Below are positions 1 to 10,986 of a stretch of DNA of 64,000 nt, piece by piece. The notes below the pieces were generated by a model, which was not told the DNA's origin, did no database searches, and saw only the letters and a list, made by a program, of their open reading frames with translations. Position numbers and translations under genes: made by a program. Numbering within the stretch: the first letter of the stretch is position 1; the number at the start of each line of letters is the position of its first letter. The DNA is from Stachybotrys elegans. Lineage: Eukaryota > Ascomycota > Sordariomycetes > Hypocreales > Stachybotryaceae. The stretch is taken from NCBI GenBank assembly GCA_020746835.1, contig JAGPNK010000001.1:1736001-1800000 (forward strand). The letters run 5' to 3'.

Positions 1-55
1 TCTATACCGACGCGCTGTTCTATCCAACTCAAAGCGACACCTCCAACCGTGTAAG

Positions 56-612
56 TCAAGGCTTGTGACCATCAGCCGTAGCCTCCAGCTTCGAGCCCTC
101 AGGTGCCGTGAGGTCCAAAGGTTTCGTACCAGAGCTCGAGCTCGCCTCGGGGTCCGTTGTATCGTGTGATTCAGGTGGCCTGACAGCACGAGGGTTGCGT
201 CTGCTCAGTCGTTTCGTACCTTTTGCCTTTGTACTGCTCCTTTTGGCCTTCTTGGCTAGCTGGTGCAGCTCCTCGGCCATGGCATTGCTCAGACGCCGGG
301 TGCTTGTTGGGGTCATGTTCCCTGTGTTGACACCCAGCATGAGCTCATCCATTGCCGGAGTCGCATCGTGGTTGTTCTGCGAGGAACTGTTGGGCGCTTC
401 ACCACGCTCTGAAGAAGCTATGCTCTCAGTTCCCCTCTTGCGCGTTGGCTGAGGTTGGAGGCTAAATCACCATCAGAAATTAGTAACAAAAAGAAAATGC
501 TGCCGACTTGGTTGTCTCACCTATTAATCGACATCGGCGCTGCTCCAAGGCTGCCTATCGAGTCGGTTCCCGTCTCGTCTCTACCCTGACTGGCCAAACT
601 GTGATGACCCAT
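56..612 (-). CDS. Hypothetical small basic protein, two exons
   Basis: I do not recognise the family. The gene joins exon 612-521 to exon 461-56 across a 59-nt intron (GTGAGA donor, TTACTAAT-like branch site, TTTAG acceptor), giving 165 residues in frame. The start is the ATG at 612, the only ATG that reads into the donor. The product has no membrane segment or signal peptide. It is Ser/Thr-rich at the N-terminus, then has a helical stretch around residues 85-105 followed by a Lys/Arg-rich patch (residues about 105-125), and ends in an acidic, disordered tail. The basic patch could be a nuclear localisation or nucleic-acid-binding segment; that is inference. It is transcribed divergently from MLH1. 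The open frame and well-formed intron support a real gene, but an additional downstream exon outside the window cannot be excluded. Confidence 0.55.
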
Positions 613-1556
613 TTCTTCTGTTTGGGTGGAATCGAGCCTCGAAATGCTTGTATTTCCTCACACACACACGCACGCAAAGAGACACACACTCTCTCCCAAG
701 CCGGGCGACTGCGGGGTAGCTCTTTATGTAAAAATCTGATCTGCCGGATCTCATGAAACGATTAATGTATGTTCATCCTCAGAAACTTCTTGTGGTGCTG
801 GATTGACCATTAGTGGTTCGAGGCGCAGTTGTTGGTTAGCGTCGAGCTTCGCCTCATGCTCACCCGAGTTTGGCAGCCTCGAGGCACAATTCTAGCGTTG
901 ATAAATGGAAATATTACATCATATAAACAGCGATGTATCTCTCCATCGATTCGAAACAGATATTCGTGTCTGCTTGCCAGCATCGCCTCACTTTCGTCCT
1001 GCGTTGGCGAGTCCTAGAGGTCCTGGTGATACGCGCTGCTGACCAGCATGGGACGTTGGCCTGTTCGGAAATGCTCCGCCGCAGCAAGAAAAAGCAAGTC
1101 GAGTATGTGGGCTGTGCCTTGCCGGGACGCCATAATGGAATATTATTGTGCGAGGTGCCTGTTCGAGTTTGTGAGTTCTGTAAATACTACCCGTATGCTG
1201 CCGGAAATTGAAGAAGAGGTTAGCAGCATTCACGTGAAAAAGGTCGTGCCTGCCTACGTATGTACCTGCGGCATCCCATCCGTAGACCCCACCAGTGAGA
1301 GCCCATGCTGGATATGGCAGTCACGACTTCTAGCTCAAAACTCCAGCCCAGAACTTCATCTCTCGGTTTCATCACCTACCCATGATTTAATGTGGTACCG
1401 GCAACTCATTGCCACGGTCACTCGCAAGCCAGACATGTGCCCTACCTGCTAGGGGTGTGTGATGTCATCACCGCAGCCTCACTTCCGTCTGGCCTCACCG
1501 AATCTGCCCGCCGACATTTGGGGCGAGCTTGTCCTAGGACGCAAAAGCCCACAAGA
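613..1556. promoter_or_regulatory. Divergent intergenic region upstream of MLH1
   Basis: This gap separates two divergently transcribed genes and must contain both promoters. It has a CA-rich tract near 658-690. Short open frames at 829-1452 have no coding character that I can support. No TATA box or known operator was convincing. Confidence 0.5.
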
Positions 1557-3781
1557 ATGGAAGCCAGTGCCGATACACCAACGGGGAGCAAACGCAAGGC
1601 GGATGCGCCTCTCGACGATGACGCCGACGCCCGTCCTGTCCGCAGAATCAAGGCGCTCGATCCTGACGTGGTCAACAAAATAGCGGCCGGCGAAATCATT
1701 GTCGCTCCCGTTCACGCTCTCAAGGAGCTCTTGGAGAACGCCGTGGACGCCGGCTCTACCTCGTTGGAGATCCTGGTCAAGGATGGCGGCCTCAAACTTC
1801 TCCAAATCACAGATAATGGCTGTGGAATTCAGGTACCATCTGCAACGCCACCCTTTCTACGGGAGAGTACCCGCTGACAATTACAAAGAAGGACGATCTT
1901 GCCATCCTTTGCGAGCGCCACACCACCTCCAAGATCACCATGTTCGAGGACCTCTCGTCCATCGCTACCTATGGCTTTCGAGGTGAGGCGCTGGCCAGCA
2001 TCAGCCACATTGCTCACCTCACCGTCACCACCAAAACCAAGGATTCTGCAGTGGCATGGCGTGCACATTATCTGGACGGCCGCTTGGTCCCACCCAAGCC
2101 AGGGCAGCCTGCCGAGCCCAAAGGTGTAGCTGGCCGGCCAGGTACTCAGATTACCGTTGAGGATTTATTCTTCAACATACCGACCCGGAGACGAGCCTTC
2201 CGCTCCCCCGCTGACGAGTTCAACAAGATTATAGACATGGTCGGCCGCTATGCCATTCATTGCGAAGGCGTTGGTTTCACCTGCAAGAAGGCTGGCGAGT
2301 CCTCCAGCAACCTCTCCATAGCTTCCGCGGCCACGACAACAGATCGGATTCGCCAAATCTACGGAAGCAGTGTCGCCAACGAGCTCATCACGCTGAAGTC
2401 CGAAGACGACCGGTGGGGGTTCAAGGCGCAAGGGCTCGTCACTAATGCCAACTACCACATCAAAAAGACGACACTGTTGCTTTTCATTAACCATCGCTCC
2501 GTGGAGTCGACCCATTTCAAGAAAGCCATTGAGCAGACATACAACACCTATCTTCCCAAAGGCGGACATCCGTTTGTGTACCTGAGTCTCGAGATTGACC
2601 CCGCAAGGGTGGATGTCAATGTTCATCCAACCAAGAGAGAGGTACACTTCCTGAATGAGGATGAAATCATCCAAGCTGTCTGCAGGCAGATCGAGGAGGA
2701 GCTGGCGGCTGTTGATACCAGCCGGACATTCAAGACGCAAACTCTCTTGCCGGGGGCGAAACCCGTCGACTCTCCTCAGCCAGACGGCAGTGGAAACCCC
2801 AGCAAGCTGAGTGCTACTGACAAGCGGAAGAGGAGGAACTCAAACGATCTCGTCAGAACCGACAGTTCGGAACGAAAAATCACCAGCATGTTTTCTTATG
2901 CCTCGGCCAGCGGGTTGTCTCGAGCAGGCTCTCGTGACGACGAGCCGTTGGCCATCCCAGAGAACATCGTGTACGACACAAACGACAGAGAGCAGGTTGC
3001 CTGCCGGCTAAAGAGCGTCAAAGACCTCCGCGCTGAAGTGCGAGAAGATATGCACCACGAGCTGACGGACATCTTTGCTAGTCATACCTTTGTGGGCATA
3101 GTTGACGATGAACGCCGACTGGCTGCGATGCAAGGCGGCGTCAAGCTCTACTTGGTGGACTACGGTCACGCCTGCTACGAGTACTTCTATCAAGTGGGTT
3201 TAACGGACTTTGGTAATTTCGGTGCCATACGCTTCAGCCCGCCCCTGGATCTTAGAAAGGTACTCCGGATTGGAGCAGAGGCTGAGAAGGCGGCTGTTTT
3301 ATCCAGAGGTGGTTCCTTTGATGTGGAAACAGTTGTCCAGAAGGTGGGGGATCAGTTGATTGAGCGCCGCGAGATGCTTCACGAATACTTTACTCTTGAG
3401 ATTTCACCTGCTGGAGAACTTCTGTCCATACCTCTATTGATAACGGGCTACACCCCTTGTATGGCGAAGCTGCCGCGATTTCTCCTGAATCTCGGTCCTA
3501 AGGTCACATGGACAGAGGAGAAAGGCTGTTTCGAGACCTTTCTCAAGGAACTGGCCAAGTTTTATGTTCCCGAGCAGCTGCCCACGCCCAGTGAAGCGGG
3601 CACCGAGGATGAGACGCCACCTGATATCAGGACACGCCGGCAGCACGTCCGATGGGCCATTGAGCACATTTTCTTCCCAGCTTTCAAATCGCGGCTGGTG
3701 GCGACGAAATCACTGATGGATGGAGGAGTTCTGGAGGTAGCCAACCTCAAGGGTCTATATCGGGTATTTGAAAGATGCTGA
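1557..3781 (+). CDS. MLH1: DNA mismatch repair protein Mlh1 (MutL homologue)
   Basis: Mlh1 is the common subunit of the MutL heterodimers that act after MutS complexes in nuclear mismatch repair and in meiotic crossover resolution. Exons 1557-1832 and 1889-3781 (56-nt intron) give 722 residues. The N-terminal GHKL ATPase is clear: [15 protein letters not shown] at about 33-47, [10 protein letters not shown] near 57-66, the DNGCGI motif near 86-91, and [10 protein letters not shown] in exon 2. It is followed by the transducer domain ending in the [12 protein letters not shown] motif. A low-complexity linker with a nuclear-type RKRR patch leads to the C-terminal dimerisation domain. The protein ends in FERC, the conserved Mlh1 terminus that reaches into the Pms1 endonuclease site. 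Length matches fungal Mlh1. The intron falls just after the DNGCGI codons. No defects seen. Confidence 0.96.
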
Positions 3782-4017
3782 CGGGTCCCGACTTCATTTA
3801 ACCGCAACTTCTGGGTCTTGTTCGTATCACATGGGGTGTTTGTTTGCTGGAGCACCTATATACCAGTTCATCGGGCGGGAACGCACACTTTTTGCTGTCT
3901 GGGCGCGCTATCTACCATATTTTCCCTGTCAAATAAGAAGAAGAAACTTTTCCTGAATTCGCCAGCCATCTTTCCAAATCCCTCTTTTTTTTTCCTTTTC
4001 CATCTTGTTTCCAAGTT

Positions 4018-6124
4018 TTATTGCTTGTGCTTGCGCTTGTATGCTATGAATCGAGTGAGATTCAACACGACCTCGTCGGCTCTGTGCCTTAGCTCGGCGT
4101 GGTCCTTCTTGTTGATGCTCTTGGCCAGGGCTCGGACCTTGGACAGTGCGGCATCGAGATGGGTGATGTAGTTGTCCTTCCAGAACACCTCCTTGTCATA
4201 AGGGAACTCCTCGTCGCCATATACGTCAAAGATCTGGGTGAGCGCCTCGATGGCATCCGCGGCGGGCGTCTCCGGTAGGCCGGCAAGCAGCGTCATCAGA
4301 AAGGTGCCGATTTCGCGGTTGCGGTCGGCAGGCGCCGGGTGAAGAGCCAGCTGGCCCAGGACGCCGATGCACTTGACGCCCAGCCCCTGGAAGGGATCCT
4401 CGGAGGCCTGGGCGCCGGCGCCGGCGCTGGCGGCGCCCTTGGTGGCCTGGTACAGGGAGATGAAGCGGCGGTGCTCGCCGTCCTGCAGGGGCGTCTTGCC
4501 GCGGAGGCTGCGGGCGACGGCCCAGGCGAGGCCGGTGACCTGCGTGGCGAGGTTCAGGTCGGCCGTGTCGGAGGAGAGGATCGGGGTGATGACGGAGCGC
4601 CAGACGGACAGGGCGCAGGGCTCCCACGCCTTTTGGATGCCCGCGTTGTGGTCGTCGGAGAAGTCGACGACGGAGAGCGACCAGGCCATGTTGTTGAGGG
4701 CCGAGAGGGCGTGGCTCTGCAGGCGGAGCATGTCGTCGTTGGAGGGCTGGAGGTTGGCGATGGTGAGGAGCTGGGGGAGGGCTTGGTGGAGGAGGGCTTG
4801 GAGGACGGGGAGGTCGTCGATGTTGTCTGGGGCTTGGTCGTCGTCGGCGCCGTTGATCATGTCCATGTCTGCGTCAATCTCATCCTGGTTCATCTCGTCG
4901 TCGTCTTCGTCGTCGTCTCCGTCATCATCTCCATTGTCTCCCTTGCCCTGTCCCTTGTCGTCGTCACCATCCTCTTCATCGCCGGAGCCCATATCCTCAT
5001 CGTCGTCGTTCATATCCTCATCGTCTTCTTGACCCTCCTTGATGCCTCCCCACTCTTCCTTGGCAGCGGCGCCGGAGCCCCCCATGGCCGCGTTCAGGGA
5101 GGTGCCGATGGAGGCGAGGATCTCCAGGGCCAGCTGCTGGTACTCGAGGGGGCTGGACCATCCGTGGCCGTTGGCTACGGCCTGCGTGGGGCTGATGGTG
5201 GCAATGGTCTTGGCCAGAGTCGGTATCAGGATGGAGTCGTCTGCGTTGGGTACTTTGGCTTGGGTGGACTCGTCGGCTGCGTCGAAGACGTTGTGGAGGA
5301 TGGCGCAGGCCAGGATCCCATCGCTGCTGACGTCGTTGTGCAGAGCCATGAGGACCTGGAGGCAAGCATCCTCGCCCAGGATGGCCTCGGAGAGCTTCTG
5401 GTTGTCCTCGCAGAGGATCATGAGACAGGCAAGGGCGTCTGTGCGGAGGGCGTCTACGCCAGTGGCGCCGCCTTGCTTGTAGGTGATGAGGACAAACAGG
5501 AGCCGCGTGATGGTGGCGTTGCCAGCAACAGACACAAGGACATCGTCTTGAGCCTCTGCCAAGGCCGTCAGGAGAGAGATGAGCGACGAGGCAATGCTGA
5601 TGATGAGGGTTTGCTCAGTCTTGGGCGAGCTGGAGAAGCGCGGGTTCTCTGATAGGAGCTTGTCGGTAACCTAAGGGCGAAGGGTTTAGCCCAGTGTGCA
5701 TGATGATTTTGTAGTCTGGTTTACGTACCAACTTGGCGGCAAACTCAATGGCCGTGAGGATATCCAAGCGAAACAGGTGGACGCAGAAGTCAGCCTCCTC
5801 CTCCTGGGCGAGGAGCTGCAGGATGCCCCAGCCAGCGGCGCGGCTCTCGAGGGCCGAGTCGGTCAGGGTCTGGGTGAGGATGGTGTGGACGACCTGCTCG
5901 CGCAGCAGCAGCTTGCGGCACTTGGAGTCCTGGATGATGTTGGCAATGGCCGAGGCGGCCGTGGAGCGCGACTTGGGGTCGGCGCTCTGCAGGTCCTTGA
6001 CGACGGGCAGGATCTTGGCCTCGCGCAGGGCGGCCAGCTCGGGATCCGTGGGCGGCTTGACGGGCTTGACGATGGGATCGCGGCGGTGGGCGGCGTGCCC
6101 GCGGCTCCGTCTTGACTTGCCCAT
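4018..6124 (-). CDS. SYO1: Syo1/symportin-like HEAT/ARM-repeat protein
   Basis: Syo1 is a transport adaptor that carries newly made Rpl5 and Rpl11 into the nucleus together, via importin Kap104, for delivery with 5S rRNA to pre-60S particles. Exons 6124-5729 and 5670-4018 (58-nt intron) give 682 residues, close to the roughly 675 residues of Chaetomium Syo1. The N-terminus MGKSRRSRGH is a short basic segment where the importin signal lies in the family. ARM/HEAT repeats follow from about residue 30. A long Asp/Glu-rich insertion lies at roughly residues 345-420, matching the acidic loop of Syo1. Repeats resume to the basic C-terminus (AYKRKHKQ). The acidic loop is encoded by GAT/GAC/GAA-rich DNA, which generates long spurious open frames on the other strand. 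It is convergent with MLH1. Confidence 0.9.
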
Positions 6125-7482
6125 TTTATTTTATTTCTTCTCTTGCCTCTTCTGTTTAATCCCCTTTTTTCTTCTTCTTCTTTTCTCTTTGTTTCAAGTT
6201 GTTGAGTGTAATGAGATGGAGAAAATTTGTGCTATGGTCTTCCCCGTTTAAGTGGCAGTGAAATTGGTGGTGTCGTTTATTTACTTTCAAAATTTTATCA
6301 CAACAAAAATTGATGGGCAATTCGTACCCCACCATCCCGCTAGATTTCCACTTGCCCGCCACTGATAAGTTTGAGCGAAGGTAGGAGACGTAGAGTAGAC
6401 AATTACCATATGTGGATTTTGCTATGCCATTAGATAGTACAAAGATGTGATATTTGTAGATTCATGGAAGATTGGTACTAAGACATTTCAGTCTCAGGAC
6501 CACACCATGGTGAGCTGTCAGATATCGTCCATGGGTACAGGGTAGGTGATCAAATAGACCGAGGGGAAGAATGGTGCACGGCATAAGTGAGATAGATAGA
6601 TTTCCACGCCCGTGGATGATTCAAATGCGAGACTAGCTTCTATGGCAACTTTGCAAGGCCACATTGGGATTGATAACGAACCTCACTCCGAGAAAGCCTG
6701 AAGGCAGCTGCAGCGGCTACATGGCTGGCTGGTATGTTTCTTCTGGTAATCGAGGTCGCGGCCCAGCTTGGGTACTCCTCATCGCATACTATGCAAGCAC
6801 GCAGCCCTGGAACACGTTTGAAGACGACCTTCACTTGGAAAACTTATAGTCGAGGCTTGTTGGAGCTTTCCTGCATCCGCTACCAGTATTTAATGTACTT
6901 GTATGTAATGGACGGAGTAGCTGCCTCGTACTAGACTAAGCGCCTATCTGACGCACAGGCCCATGACGTTGCATGCTGGGTAGAGTGGAGGCGCTTAGCG
7001 ACTCGGCTTAGCCTAAAATCGCGCCCCGAGCTTGTAGAGGCCCTGAACCGCCTGCTAGGAATCCCGTGTGTTGGAGAAGGATCGGCGCTCATCATCCCCA
7101 TGTCCACTTTCGCTTTCCACTTGGATGTTTCTCCCTTCAACCTCGTGCGCCGACGCAGCGACACGAGTACATATCTAACTTTGAGCTTTCACCAATCGCT
7201 CCCCTCCCTCATTTCGAACTTCGAATTTCGAATCTCGAATCTTGAACCTCCGACGCCGAAAACGAACCCCCGAGGTGCCACGTTGTGCCACTACGCAATT
7301 GGCATGTTCGGCCACGGCGAGATGTGACAGCTGGCGCGAAGCCACATTCCCGATCCACCTCACGAAACCTTCCCCTCTGCTCCCTTGCTTGGCTGCTTTT
7401 CGCCAGTTCCTCGTCTGGCGCCCGACCTTCTTCTGTCGCCTTCGAGACTGGGCTGCTTCGTCGCTGGCGACCGTCCCCCAAC
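6125..7482. promoter_or_regulatory. Divergent intergenic region between SYO1 and the GT2-like gene
   Basis: This 1.36-kb region should carry the SYO1 promoter near 6125-6400, which is pyrimidine-rich on the plus strand (6125-6190), and the promoter and leader of the gene at 7483. A TACGGAGTA-like variant (GACGGAGTAG) occurs near 6911. A block of tandem heptamers lies at 7213-7247. No gene is supported. Confidence 0.45.
7213..7247. repeat. Five tandem 7-bp units (TTCGAAT-like)
   Basis: Five consecutive heptamers read TTCGAAC, TTCGAAT, TTCGAAT, CTCGAAT, CTTGAAC. The core TTCGAA is palindromic, so the block can pair with itself. It lies about 235 bp upstream of the start codon at 7483, probably in the leader or proximal promoter. 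Confidence 0.8.
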
Positions 7483-9636
7483 ATGCCTCACCAGAGAGCT
7501 CGAGGTGGCTCGTGGCTCTGGCGCAACGATGAGGAGATGGCCAAGAAGGACGATGACCTGGTGCTCCCCTCGAGACAGCCCAAGCACGGTGCGCAGTGGC
7601 ACGCCGCTCGTCCGCCTCGCCGCAGCGCCGTTGCCCGCCTGGCCCTCTATCTCGTCGTTGCCGTCACCCTGATGGCAATCTACAAGACGTTTGCTTCGTC
7701 CTCCGAACCCCCCATGGATAGCCGCCCTTCCAGAGCCTCGACAGGCCATGGGGCGTACGGTGGACCCATACGATTCCCAGAGCTGGCGTCGTCGGTCCGC
7801 GCACTGTCCAAGAACGCCGGCCTTGCGTACATGAGCTCCCATATCCTCTTCGCTGCGGCAAGCCTGCAGAGCGCCTCGATCCTGCTTCCCATGGCCTGCA
7901 TGATGGCAAAGGAGGGTCTCAACTCTGTGCACTTCATTCTTGTCAGCAGAAGTGACATCCCCTTGAATCAGCTACTGCAAATCAATGGCATCGACGAGGA
8001 GTGCGAGATTACCATGCACGGTTTGTCCAAACTCTCCAACAGCGGACAGAATTGTGGTGATCTGACGGAGAGACATAGATGCTCGACCAGATAAAGCTGC
8101 GGACTCAACAGAGACCCGTATGGCTCTAGCGTCTGCTCGCTCCTTGTGTAAGTCCTCAACAGTCACGGCACACATAACAAATGCTGATGACCATGATCAG
8201 ACCACATGAACATGTTCCTGCGCCCTCAGGCCGTCATCGTTGACGGTACGGCTTCTGAGGAAACTTACTTCCTGTCCGGCATCAGGGATCAGATGAGGGG
8301 TACCAAAGCTTCGCTTATCGAGCTGCCCGACAGGCCTGGGGAGCGTCTCCCATGGATCACGAAGCTGGATTCGGTATCTCTTGGAGGTAAGTCCAGAATG
8401 GCCCGCACCCTCTGGTTTCTGTCGTCTAACGGGGAGCAGCGTGGCACTCTGTCAACATTGATATCCTTATACATGCTCCTCCGAGTGGCAGTGGCGGTCT
8501 GAACAGGCTGCTTAGATCGCTCGCCCGCGCCGATTTGAGCTCGGTCACCATACCACATCTTACCATTGAACTCCCTCCCACCATCTCCAAGGCCACTGAG
8601 ACGCTGATATCTGGTTTTCAATGGCCGCCTGCGAGGCTGCATCGACTGGGGCAGCCATCCATGCTTTCGCTTCGCCACCGTATCCCGCGACAGACGTTGA
8701 CCGAGGAGGAGAGCTCGGTGCGCTTCCTCGAGTCCTTTTGGCCACAAACGCCTGAATCCTCTCACGTGCTCGTGCTGTCACCCAACACCGAGGTTTCGCA
8801 CGAGTTCTTCCACTGTGAGACCCCGTTCTCGAATACTCGATTCATTTGTCTGCCCATACTGACGCTTGACAGACCTCAAGTACATCGTTTTGCAGTATCG
8901 ACACTCCAACCAGGCCATGATGCAGCTCACACCAAGCACAAGGATGATGGGCATCAGCTTTTCAACCCCAAGCACGCTTTTGGATACCGCGAAGCCGTTT
9001 ACCCCGCCGTCTTCAAACGACGAGGCAGGATCTGCTCAAGGCACGTTCTTCCGCTGGCAAGCACCATCCAGCGATGCCACCCTCTTCATGGGCGAGAAGT
9101 GGATTGAGCTGCACGGCTATGTATCTCAGCTCCTCGAAAAACAGCAGACGCTGGCAGCCAAACCCGATATGCTTGTTCAGAAACACGTGAGCAAGAAGTA
9201 TCCCTCGTGGCTGGAGCATGTGCTACAGCTATCGCGTCTTCGCGGATACTACACCGTCTATCCGAGCCGGGAAACAGCTGCGACGATACTGGGAGTCCAT
9301 TCTGACTTGCACGATGCCCCTGAGGAGTACCAGAGGGAGCAACCGCCAAGCGATGCTTCCATCAGCGCGGACTCGGACTCGTTTGATCCCGGCTCCTTGA
9401 TTGACTTTGTTGCCACTCTGGCGCGCGAGGGAGGGCCGCGCCAGCTAGACAACACGCCCCTTCTGGCATGGGACGGCCAGGAGGTTGAGTTGATGGACTT
9501 TTACAACTACGCAGAGCAGCACACGAAGCAGTTCCGCCAGGAGGTCGGGCAGTGCAGCGAAGAAGAAGCTGGCAGCCCCATCTATGATCCCCACGCAAAG
9601 GACCTGTTCTGTCGCGCAACGAAAACAAGCACGTAG
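7483..9636 (+). CDS. Putative type II membrane glycosyltransferase-like protein (fungal GT2-like family)
   Basis: Five exons (7483-8020, 8079-8147, 8201-8386, 8440-8814, 8873-9636) separated by introns of 53-58 nt give 643 residues in frame. The protein has a short basic cytosolic tail, one membrane segment at about residues 50-68, and a large lumenal part, which is the type II topology of Golgi or ER glycosyltransferases. The lumenal part resembles fungal proteins annotated as family 2 glycosyltransferases: a HSVNIDILIHAP strand, then a later VLVLSPNTEVS strand that could be the nucleotide-sugar fold acid region. I cannot point to a definite DxD motif, so donor and acceptor are unknown. A fungus-specific Golgi protein of unknown activity is the alternative. 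The first ATG in frame before the membrane segment was used as start. Confidence 0.65.
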
Positions 9637-9781
9637 CTTACAATGGGTGCTGGATAGCAAGCGGGCGTTTGGCGTGGTATTTTATGTGCACGGGATCAAA
9701 GCCAATCGAGGCATGATAGTAACTGTATTTAAGATGATGCCTGCGAATGGCGAATCTGGGAGACATACACTACTGCACCTT

Positions 9782-10631
9782 CTATTCTGCTGCTTTGCGT
9801 CGTGCATGTGTGATGACAAGTAGTATGACGCTCGTGGCCACGATGCACGCAGCTGTTGCACCCAGTATCTGAAAGCAGTCAGTAAAGCGGCGAAAAACAA
9901 ACGAAACCAACCAACCGAATGGACGGCTTCTGAGACGTACCACGTGCGTTCGCCGACCAGTCTGGACAATGGCCACTTTTCTCCCATATTTGTTGACCGT
10001 ATCTTTTCAGCGTCAGCTCTCTCCCCAAGCCATCACTCGAGACACGATTCCACCCACTCATATAGTTCAATAGCCCGGCAAAGAGTACGGCAGCAGCCAG
10101 GACCCAGAAGACGAGGCCCAGCGGATAGGCGATCCGGCGCTCTATGTCGGTGGCCTTGTGCTTGAGGTGGAAGGACAGCGTGGTGGCCACGGACATGACG
10201 GCCATGTAGACGGATAACCGTAGATAGGAGAGGAAAGCTGTCGGGAAGCGGATGTTAGAATATATGAAAAGACAAAGAAACAGCAACAGCAATGATAATT
10301 AGAAGAAGAAGAAAACCAAATTCGGATGAGAGATGAATGGGTGGAAGCATACTTCGCTCGTTGGCGCAGTGGTCGCGCGCGTCGCTGCTCTCATTCTCGA
10401 ACAGCAGAGGGCCCAGGAACGGCGCCTCAAAGAAGACTCTACGGCTATGGCCGATTCTGATTGTTGTGCACGGCGTCAGTTGTTTTTGCGTCATCAATTG
10501 ACGATGACTTGGGCTGCGGCGTGCACGATGACATACTCCAAGTTCTGGATCTCGACGGGCTGCGTGAGGGACGCGAAGGCGCTCCGCGGTTTGATTGCCA
10601 GCGATTCGTCGTCGATGGCGGTGGATGCCAT
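9782..10631 (-). CDS. DUF202 three-helix membrane protein
   Basis: Five exons (10631-10537, 10456-10353, 10237-10058, 10002-9941, 9868-9782) give 175 residues; intron phases agree at every junction. The family signature NERTFLSYLRLSVYMAV is created by splicing exon 2 to exon 3, and VNKYGRKVAIVQTG by joining exon 3 to exon 4, which fixes those boundaries. Three membrane segments follow: about residues 72-92, 105-125 and 148-168. DUF202 proteins include the small membrane module found in yeast vacuolar transporter chaperones (Vtc1) and bacterial YidH; the standalone fungal members have no settled role. The N-terminal 65 residues are cytosolic, acidic and otherwise featureless. It lies tail-to-tail with the GT2-like gene (145 bp apart). 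Confidence 0.88.
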
Positions 10632-10986
10632 TGCTTTCCGTGACGATGGGAACGATCTTTCGAGCGGGGAGAGGGGTATTGTGAGAGCGAGATAGTAGTG
10701 AAGGTGGTTGTACCAGTATGAAGGTGGGTTAAGTGAAGTGAGGTCATTCCAAAGGGACATACTACGTATCCAGACGCTATGATTGGGCAGTCGGGATGGC
10801 CCTCGCAACGCACATGAACAGCCGGCAACTCTCACTGCCACTGCTATGCTCACCCATCAGCGGATTCATAACAGAAAATAAATTTTATCCCAATCAAAAA
10901 CCTCCAATGATTTATTTGCTGCACGATATGTATACATTAAACATTCCCCCGGCGAGCGACCTCTGTTCCTATATATCCATCTTCGC
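10632..10986. promoter_or_regulatory. Promoter and leader of the DUF202 gene
   Basis: A 355-bp gap between two minus-strand genes. It should hold the DUF202 promoter and the 3' end of the ABC ATPase transcript. An A/T-rich stretch with AATAAA-like runs lies at 10870-10940. No other feature seen. Confidence 0.4.

Noticed and set aside
4339..5652. A 437-codon plus-strand open frame opposite SYO1.
   Set aside because: It is the complement of the acidic loop and GC-biased codons of SYO1, has a low-complexity Gly/Val/Glu composition, and no homology.
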